From positions 96,382 to 160,381 of the forward strand of contig SSBO01000015.1 in the NCBI GenBank assembly GCA_005281725.1: a DNA stretch of 64,000 nucleotides, given 5' to 3'. Shown here one piece after another: positions 53,901 through 64,000 of this stretch. This DNA comes from Wuchereria bancrofti. Its lineage: Eukaryota; Nematoda; Chromadorea; Rhabditida; Onchocercidae. Under the pieces are notes generated by a model. The model had not been told where the DNA came from. It saw nothing but the letters and a program-made list of their open reading frames with translations, and made no database searches. Made by a program: the position numbers and the translations under genes. Every line of letters begins with the position of its first letter. Within the stretch, counting starts at the first letter, position 1.

Positions 53901-54360
53901 CGAGGTCCCTCTTTTTCGAAGATGTTGTTGGAGTTTTCAGTCATCCCGTGCATTTTATCTGTTGAAATAAACCTTATTATCATGAATTTTTACAATTCAA
54001 CTCGAAATTTGCATAAATAAAGTATAATTTTTCTCTGATGAGACTTATTTTTTGATTTTGATAGTTACAGGACAAGAGCTAACATTGAACTATTTTGATG
54101 GGAAATATAAACCAAAAACAATATTAACACCAGAAGAGGGAAGTATGGAATGCTCGTGAGTAATCTTACTTGCTTCCAATATATTTATTTCTACAAAATC
54201 AGTTTTATGTTAAAATCTGAATAGATCTTACCGAATTGATTTTAGTTGTGGTGCTTTGAACTGTATACGGTATTGGCCACGTCTTTCTGAGAACGCTGTT
54301 GACGATAGTGGGAGCGATGAGGATGACAAGGAAAATAGTTTCGCCACATCAGGGCTATGA
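50938..54360 (+). CDS. Su(var)3-9-type histone H3K9 methyltransferase (chromo + pre-SET + SET + post-SET, ~654 aa)
   Basis: Methylates histone H3 lysine 9 in heterochromatin, using S-adenosylmethionine. Exons: 50938-51018, 51187-51429, 51516-51890, 51999-52169, 52306-52401, 52533-52736, 53049-53171, 53283-53417, 53488-53598, 53679-53904, 54071-54155, 54246-54360. Residues 1-277 are an unrecognised, polar, partly acidic N-terminus. The chromodomain starts YEVERILAKKRLK (278) and continues GRWLYYIKWVGWPYKRSSW. The pre-SET zinc cluster holds eleven cysteines (391-460). SET motifs: RGWGIFAL, VEYVGE, NHSCDPN (555-561) and GQELTLNY; post-SET CSCGALNC. The usual ELTFDY reads ELTLNY, keeping the tyrosine, and the segment between EYVGE and the NHSC motif is a few residues short. 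The intron 51430-51515 was chosen because it restores the frame; other joints in 51390-51540 are possible. An acidic tail follows post-SET. Confidence 0.92.
52875..52896. repeat. TA dinucleotide microsatellite
   Basis: (TA)11 within the intron before the pre-SET exon of the SUV39-like gene. Confidence 0.95.
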
Positions 54361-57300
54361 GTACATTCAGATAGTGCATGTTTAGTAATAATAAATTGAT
54401 TTTATTTAAATAGTTGTTTAGATTAGAATTTTCGAATTGTAGAGTTAAACTCAAATTTTCAAATCTCTACGTTATGAATACAGTGAGGCAAAGCATATGT
54501 ATTGAGGAAGCATTGTATGATTTATGTGCTTGCTAACTTAAATCATTCATTGATTCTTGAAATTTAATTTCTTGTAATAAAAGGTGAGGTATTAGATTCC
54601 ATTTCTTTTTTCTCATTACAGGAATTCAGAAGTTTTTCGAATAAAATGTAATTGCTTTCACATATTGTGTTTCATTTTATAGCAATAGATTTGTGCTAAA
54701 TTTTGTGTTTATAGTGATTTATTGTGACCACTTCTCATTTTATAGTAACGAAAATGAATAGTTTTAATTTTTAGTATAATTTCTGAACGAATTGCTTCAA
54801 ATCCCCATCCTTCTATCAATTTGTTTTTCTTTCCTCTTTCATTTCAAAATATTTCGGTTAGTGTCTTTCCTCCTTCACTTTTTATAATTCCTCGTGTAAA
54901 GATAATGACATGTGTTATTGTTCAATTCGGTGAACGATGGTTTGTCTTGAAAATTTCCCTGTTACTTTTCTACTTTGTGCCATTTTACTATTTGTTTATT
55001 AATTTGGTGATTATTGCAATACTCGACAAGTTGGTTTGTGATTTTTTAATTGTGCTACTACCAAAATACTTTGTTACCTAAAGCTGTAATATTAGCGAGT
55101 AAGCAGTCGCCATTTTACATAGTTGTCACATCTGTCTTTCTTGCGACGAAAAAAGCCTTGGATAAGGCTATATTTGGCGTGAAATCGAACGGATACTTCT
55201 TTTTTGCTTTCCTCTGTATATTTAATTTAAGGTACGAACCTGCTGAAAAACGAAGATGAATTTAGTTTTAATTGTTGCATCGTTTTAAGAAAATGAGCTT
55301 ATTATATTGTTTTATTTGAAATGTGATTGTATCTATTATATATACCGTTGATATGATGAAATATTTACCATTAACAATCATTTTTCGAAATACTTCTGAA
55401 AGAACACAATTGCTTCTGCATTTATCATTAAGTGTTATAAAATTAGTTGTAGCTGTGGTTTTCTTCGCTGCGGGTTCCATCAACTGCAGCGAAGAAAAGC
55501 AACTGTTGAGGATGTATACCAATAGGCTGTAAAATGAAACCAAATATCTAAACATTTGTTGGCTATCATAAAGGGAACCCTTTAAAAAAAAAATGCAAAT
55601 TCTTCAATCCTTCTTCTTTACTTTGGCTTCAAAATTTTTAAAAATTTCAAAGAACTTTCCGCCTTTCATTTGAGAACCACTTTAAAACTTAAAATATGTA
55701 TCTTTCAATAATCGACGTTGATGGACAATGGTATATTTACGCAGATACCATTTTTATTTGGGACCTTATCAAAATTTAAAAAAATTTAGCTTATGCAAAG
55801 AGATAAATATACTAAAATAGAAAATGAGATTCAGTATTTCAAATTACGCGATGTGGCTTGCTAGCAGTAGACTGTTGGTGATGTTGATAATTGATACAAA
55901 AGCGAAAATATTGTTTCTTTCTAAGAGACTTTTCAATTTTTTAAAAATAAATCAAAGAACAAAATATATACACTGGCCTACTGCTCTTTGACTTTGCTAG
56001 GGAGGTTGAACTTGCTGTGGAAGCACTCTTATCATCGTTTTTATCAGAAAGGAACTCCCGCTTTGGATATAGGATATCACATTGCTGAAAACATTTGCAG
56101 TTTAACGAAGATCTTCCTGAAAAGATTTTTATATTTAAAGGAAAATGTTATAAATCAAAATTACAATAATTCTATTTAAACTTTAATCTATTTGGATTCT
56201 AATTTCTGATAACCAGATATATCGGTGTAGTGATAGATGATATGGTCATTAAAGGAGTGACCAAGTCTTATAGATAATTTATCTTATAGAAAATTTATTC
56301 CAAAGAAATTTCTTAGAAAAAGTTCTTCAAATAATATTGTGATTTTTTATCGTTTGCGATTTCTCTTCCATCGGACTGATTTCTGTAAATTATTTAAATT
56401 CATTTGTACTTATTAGAAGCCTTTTTTTTTCCACATGAATTTTCAGCAGTTAATTTCTGTAACATTATGTGACGTACTAATTCGAGTGATTTTTCGGATA
56501 CATAATTTGGTCCTGTTGATTGATAATTGTATTGCAAGTTGATAAGATTTGATGTTGTTGAAAGTGTTTGAATGATTTAAAGTAATTTATCTTCCATTAG
56601 ACTTTTCACATCTTTCCTACCTCACACTGGCATGTTTGCTTTAGGTTTTAATTAAATCGACACTAAGTAATATTCTAAAATGATTTTATTGATTTTAATC
56701 TAGGAGAAAAACTTGCTCACTAAAATAATATATAATTAAAAATATAATCTAAAAGAAATGTAAATTGTAAATTTTTCTGTTTCCCTCAAAATGCGAGTGT
56801 ATGTGATGCTTAGTTAGTGTGAAATTTTATTAACACATCAGATAATTAATTAAACATAATGAAATGCCTCTATTATAATTTACCATCGATTCGTCTGACC
56901 GTGGGAATATAATTGTAATTAATCTCTTTATTTGTGTTGGTGACATTGGCAGTTCGGTTTTCATTTAATGTGAAGAGTAAATAGATGAATGATTCATTAA
57001 GAACAGTTTGTTAATTAGAATGTGATGCTTTAGTGTGTCACACAAAGATCTCAGATTTGTTCATAACCCACCCAGGATTGACCTGTCCTGAAATAGCCAA
57101 GGAATGATTTTGTTTATCAGTCTCTAAAAATTGTTGTTACAGTCCTATTTACTTTGATGCCTTAGTAGACTAAGGTAGGGATTACTTCCTTCTCAAGCTT
57201 TCCGTAATTCCATTATCCATTAGAAGTTTCCGGAGAATTTTTTATTTTACCATCTTCATAAAAAATTCCATCAATTAATTTCTCTAATCAGATTTTTTTT

Positions 57301-60105
57301 TTTTTTTTTTTTTTTGAAAAGATCCTTTATGATTAAAGTTGTATCGCTTAAGTCATAATTTCATTTAAAAATTGCTTGATTTTTTGGAAGAAATTGATTT
57401 TAAACTAATTATTTCAAAATATTTTAAATTTTATGAGCAATAAAACTTAAATTTTGCAAAATATATCAATCGCTTTTTGACATAAACAATATTCCTTACT
57501 CATTAAGATGAGAAATTATAAAATTACAAATTTGGACGTTATCACGTGTATACAAACAACTAACTGATTCATCATTCACTTATTTGTCATCTTTTCATTC
57601 CATTTCTCTTCTTCATTTCTTATCATTTTTGCAAAATATTTGCGAGAAAAAAAAAAAAAGGAAAAACAAGCAAAAGAAGAGAGAATTCAACTGCTAAATA
57701 TTTGAATATAAATTTTTGCAGTATATTTTGCGATTTGTTCAATTTCAGCTTTCATAAATACATTAAGCAAAAGCTAAATAATACTTAGTACAAGGCGAAA
57801 GTGTCATAAATTTGAAACGTTTCTTTATAAGAGAATTTCGGAATTTTTAAAAGTTAAAAGAATTAAAAATTTTGCTAATATGAAATATTCAAACTTTAAT
57901 TGGAAAAATATTTAGATATATTTAGTAGTGAAATATTTAGGATTAAAATAGTTGGTTAAAGAAAGAAAGAATTTCAAAAGTTGCTAAATGATAAATTTTA
58001 ATTAGGAAATGTTGGCGCCATTGTGACTGCACAAAAATTGTGACAGGCATCAATTTATCTCTTTATTATGTTGCACTTTCTTTGCAATAACATAACTTTC
58101 TCTGCTTACTTCTTTATTTTTCTATTTATTGTAATTATTTAATTAATCCATAATTAATTTCCATTCAAGTTATAATTTAATTAAAATGAATATGACTTGT
58201 CGAAATATTAAAATGCACTTGCATACATTCATAATATCCCTTATTGTGAGAGTTTTCTGAATTTGATTCAAATTAAAGATGAATTTAATCCAATTAAACA
58301 TTCTTCAATAATTAAATTAGAGGCTATTTTATATGATAATTATTAATTAGAAATGAACTGCTGATATTTTTCTATTCTCCTTGCTTTTCGTTTTCTTGGA
58401 TTTATTTTCTTACATTTGACAACACCATAATTTATTTCATTTCATACATTTCTTTTTCTTTTCTATTTTTAAAACCATTAAAAAAAAAAAAAAAATATTT
58501 GTTGTTTGATGTCTTTGCGATAGAATGAAAATTTCTCTATATTCTTTTTGTTTTAATTAGCAAGAAAAGAAATGTGATATTATTTGGAGATATATTTTAG
58601 ATAAACATCTCTCTCAAAATTATATGATAACAAATGTACGTACGTCTGTTTGTCTGTTTACATCTGCATAAACTAATTATCATTTGAATTATGGCAATCA
58701 TGACGCTGTTTCAACTCTGTCTCATTGGTTTACATTTTGCATTTATTCAACTGGATGTTATCTCTCTCTCTGTTGTTGACATATTTCCTTAGAATTAATT
58801 TCTAATACGCCCACTAAAAGAGAGCTCTTCGTCTTTTTTTCTCCCTCATATGCCACTAATTTTCATAGTTAATTAATTTAACATGATGCTAAATTAGTTG
58901 AAATAGAATTTATTCAAAAATTAACTTTTCTTTTTTTCTGAAAAAAAAAAAAGGAAAATTGATAATTACTGCTATTCTGCTCTGCATACGTATCTTCCTA
59001 ATTAAACATCAAAATAGACGTATTATTGCAATTATCATATGATTTGTAAAAAAAAAAAATAATTTTCATTTTATTGAAAAAAAAAAACAATTTTCATTTT
59101 ATTGATGAGATGATGTTATAATATTACTACTTATTGTCCCAAATAAAATTGAATCTTATTAAATTATCTATTCATCTGCTTTTTCGGGTTGTCTTTGTAC
59201 AACATTTGATTTTTTCTATCAATCAACAGATTTCAAAAAAAAAAAAATCTTTTATAAAATACCGACGTAAAATATTACATATATAATAGAACGTAGAAAT
59301 TGTTATCATTGCTTCTCAGAGTCTTCATTTTAATTTCTTTTCGATTTTCTATTTTTTTTTTCTACTCAGTTATTTAATGCAGCACATTTTTCGAATTTTT
59401 CGATACATCAATTTCGTGTTTATTTCAAAAGAATACCACAAAAGAAACAAAGTTTTTGCGGGAAAGGAAATATAATCGATTATATTTGTTAGTAAGTTTT
59501 CATTCTATCTATCAATTTCCTTACTCATTCATCTTTATTATTTTATTGTAACTTTATTGTATTCGTTTGTAAAATATATTATCAAATTCATGTGATACGT
59601 TATGTATATTTCCGGTTATTACCGGAAATAATCGATTTGAGTTATAAGAAAATTATTTATAACATATTACTTCATGGTGTCGAGATTCGTCAATCAATCC
59701 ATCTTACACTGGCATAGATTTCTTTGTTGTAATTTCTTTTCAAAGTAGAATTTAATTGGTTTTACAACTTTATTGTGTTTTAAATTTCACATTAAATAAA
59801 ACTAAACTTTTATTGTTATATTTTATAGCAACGGAGCTGTAATGGAAAAATGGGTTAATTGTTGATGAAAAGGATCTGATTAACAAAAACAACAATGCCT
59901 GTTTCTTTTTTATAAAATTCACATAATAGAATAGCGTAACAGTTACTTGATTAAACTAGTACTAATCGTTACTAGATTTCAATTAGTGTTTACTTTACTC
60001 CTTTACAAAATATTTTAAATTACTAGCAGTTATATAAGTCGTGAAAAATCTTCAAATCAAGTACAAATATTCAAAAATGAGATGAAAATAGATTTGCTTT
60101 TTTTC
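54361..60105. other. Intergenic downstream of the SUV39-like gene
   Basis: No gene is convincingly supported. Hydrophobic frames at 54821-55081 and 55050-55259 (+), a signal-peptide-like frame at 55323-55532 (+) and a small frame at 55988-56179 (+) have some splice-like borders but I could not build a protein. Long T- and A-runs occur at 57293-57315, 57647-57660, 58480-58495 and 59050-59092. Confidence 0.45.
59607..59630. repeat. Perfect 10-bp inverted repeat with TTCCGG core
   Basis: TATTTCCGGT, 4-nt loop, ACCGGAAATA. GC-containing palindromes are rare here; TTCCGGAA-like halves resemble ETS sites (GGAA) arranged head to head. Function unknown. Confidence 0.7.
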
Positions 60106-60177
60106 GGCGCAGTGATGCATTTCGATTTGTTAAATACGTGACACTTTCCGTCTGACAAATAATAAAACAAACATCTG

Positions 60178-60218
<41 letters not shown>

Positions 60219-61820
60219 AACTGATCGATATTTGTGTCATCAAAACACCCTCAATTGTGCCAGAGTCAGTTGGCCTTTCAGTAAAACGACAGCAGCAATA
60301 CCATACGATCGGTGATAATCAATGATTAAAATGTTTTTGAATTCAATTTCACTAACATTTTACAAATTCCAAAAATCTTATGAAAATTGTCACAATTTGT
60401 GTTTCTCTTTAATCACTGTTGGGACAGAAATATGTTAATTATGAATTTTTAATAAAAAACATTGCTCATAGCAATGCAATTTTCATTTTTGATTTGATCA
60501 TTACACTTTTTTTCATTTATTCCATTATCATTACTTATGTTCTTTTGTTAAAAAAAAAAAAAAGAAAATGGTTAGGTGAGATTGAAAATTGAAAAAAGGT
60601 TGAAAAAAAAGCTCTCTTGACTTAATGAAATACGATTAAAGTATTTTAAAAAATACTGAAATCATTAACTTCATCCATTACTCATCTCATAAACTTCATC
60701 GTAGACATTTGGTTATTTTAAATAATGAAAATTTGTGATCAGTTTTCTGAATTTTTTTTTTTTGTGTACTGAACAACAATATTTTACAGTTGAAAATCTT
60801 TCTAAATTTTGAGAAAATTACGGAATTTTTCCTATCTTTTATTCTTGTTTTAATGATTTTGAACGAATTCAAACATTTCAATAAATTTTATATCATTTCT
60901 TGTTTTATAATATGTTTTACAGCATTTTAAGACTAAAAATCCTTAAGACTAAAAAGTGCTGCTATTATTAATTACACATTGATTTTTTTTGTTGATAATA
61001 TATCGTACTGTAAGGCAAGAATTTATGTATATATTAAATATTATTGTTTATTTGACACGCATTTCCTGGTCAAATACAAAATTGAATTTTGTCTTCGTTT
61101 TGTTGAGTTACCCGAAAATTATGGTGACAGTTAATCAACTCTGTATTACTAATATGAACTAACCAATAAAGCTTCCAATTTTATTAAATCAGCTACAAAT
61201 TTATAATATCCGATAAGATTGATCTATTTCTGTCTATCTGTAAAAATATTTTGAATATCATTTTCTCTTTTTTCATCTCGAACACTTGGCTCATATGTTT
61301 CTTTGTTTTCATTTTGCTTTTTATAGATTATTTATTTATTGGAATTTTCATATTATCATTTTGATTCATTTTTAATTCATTTTTCAAATTAAAAAATGAC
61401 AAACGAATGAATAATAAATGATAATACTAATAAAAGAGTATGACTGTTTGTTGACGTTAATTTAAATTATAAAGGAATGAATGGCGTTATTTCTCAACGA
61501 AGAACCGTAAACAGTTATACTGATCATGTTTGCTTCTACCAAATGCTGAAGAATATTTCACATTGTGTCATTCATACCAATGTGACACTCCCGAAATTGT
61601 TTCTGTCGGAACTCGTTTTCTCTTTCCCTTCAATATATTTTACCTATGAGTTAGTTCATCGAAGGTCTTTCACCATTTCATACACCAATAGCAATTATTT
61701 ATTGCTCTTCTTCACTATTAATACGGTTTTTATATTATTATTATCATTTATCACCATTATTATTATTATTTATTATTACCATTATTATTGCCATTTACTA
61801 TTACTACTATTAGTGTTATC

Positions 61821-61904
<84 letters not shown>

Positions 61905-62026
61905 TATTATTATTATTGTTATTATTATTATTACTGTTACTATTATTAATTATTATTATTGTCATTATTATTAATTATTATTATTGTCATTATTATTAAT
62001 TATTATTATTGTCATTATTATTAATT
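60106..62026 (+). repeat. 1.92-kb tandem duplication, copy 1
   Basis: Begins GGCGCAGTGATGCATTTCG and ends in an ATT-rich array. From 60230 on it aligns to copy 2 at a constant offset of 1919 bp. Seen differences: base 60701 (G here, T in copy 2), a CT microsatellite two bases longer here (about 60187-60215), and a shorter ATT array. The open frames at 60696-60881 (-) and 61477-61974 (+) repeat in copy 2; the latter runs into poly-Ile/ATT and is probably not a gene. Confidence 0.95.
61731..62026. repeat. ATT/TTA trinucleotide array of copy 1
   Basis: Mostly (ATT)n with scattered ATC, ACT and GTT variants; the right end (about 61944-62026) has three units of a ~24-bp higher-order repeat containing ATTATTGTCATTATT. 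The junction to copy 2 falls within the last unit. Confidence 0.9.

Positions 62027-64000
<1,974 letters not shown>

Noticed and set aside
61477..61974. 165-codon open frame with poly-Ile tail, repeated at 63396-63992
   Set aside because: The last half is the translation of an (ATT)n array. The first 90 residues match no family I know, and conservation between copies is due to the recent DNA duplication.

Overview
This AT-rich, intron-dense animal DNA most likely comes from a parasitic nematode of the filarial/spirurid type. Two nematode cuticle collagen genes, short phase-consistent introns with TTTCAG/TTTTAG-like acceptors, and acceptor-like sites just before several start codons (spliced-leader candidates) point to Nematoda. 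The filarial suggestion rests on base composition and gene style only. Most genes are broken into exons of 50-300 bp. I rebuilt gene models by hand from splice signals, reading-frame phase and remembered family sequences, so single splice sites may be off.

Layout. 1-2.35 kb: the 3' end of an unrecognised membrane-protein gene (+). 7.46-8.88 kb: cuticle collagen A (+). 11.16-12.75 kb: a gene (-) with two TRAIP-like RING-H2 fingers. 12.75-20.1 kb: gene-poor DNA with dispersed repeats, hairpins and nuclear-receptor-like half-sites. 20.1-21.49 kb: cuticle collagen B (+). 23.2-45.5 kb: four consecutive genes on the minus strand, in transcription order a K-Cl cotransporter (24 exons), FOXRED1 (13 exons), a Pin1 prolyl isomerase (5 exons) and ROMO1 (2 exons). 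45.5-50.9 kb: intergenic, with a short tandem repeat and two GC-richer promoter-like patches. 50.94-54.36 kb: a Su(var)3-9-type chromodomain + SET histone H3K9 methyltransferase (+). 54.4-60.1 kb: apparently non-coding. 60.1-64.0 kb: a nearly perfect 1.92-kb tandem duplication, running off the window, that carries CT and ATT microsatellites.

How the genes fit together. The collagens build cuticle. FOXRED1 (complex I assembly) and ROMO1 (inner-membrane redox/dynamics) are mitochondrial. The K-Cl cotransporter sets cell chloride and volume. Pin1 isomerises phospho-Ser/Thr-Pro bonds. The SUV39-like enzyme writes heterochromatin marks. FOXRED1, Pin1 and perhaps ROMO1 are close enough on one strand to be a candidate operon. 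I saw no tRNA, rRNA, CRISPR array, virus, transposase or recognisable bacterial-endosymbiont insertion.
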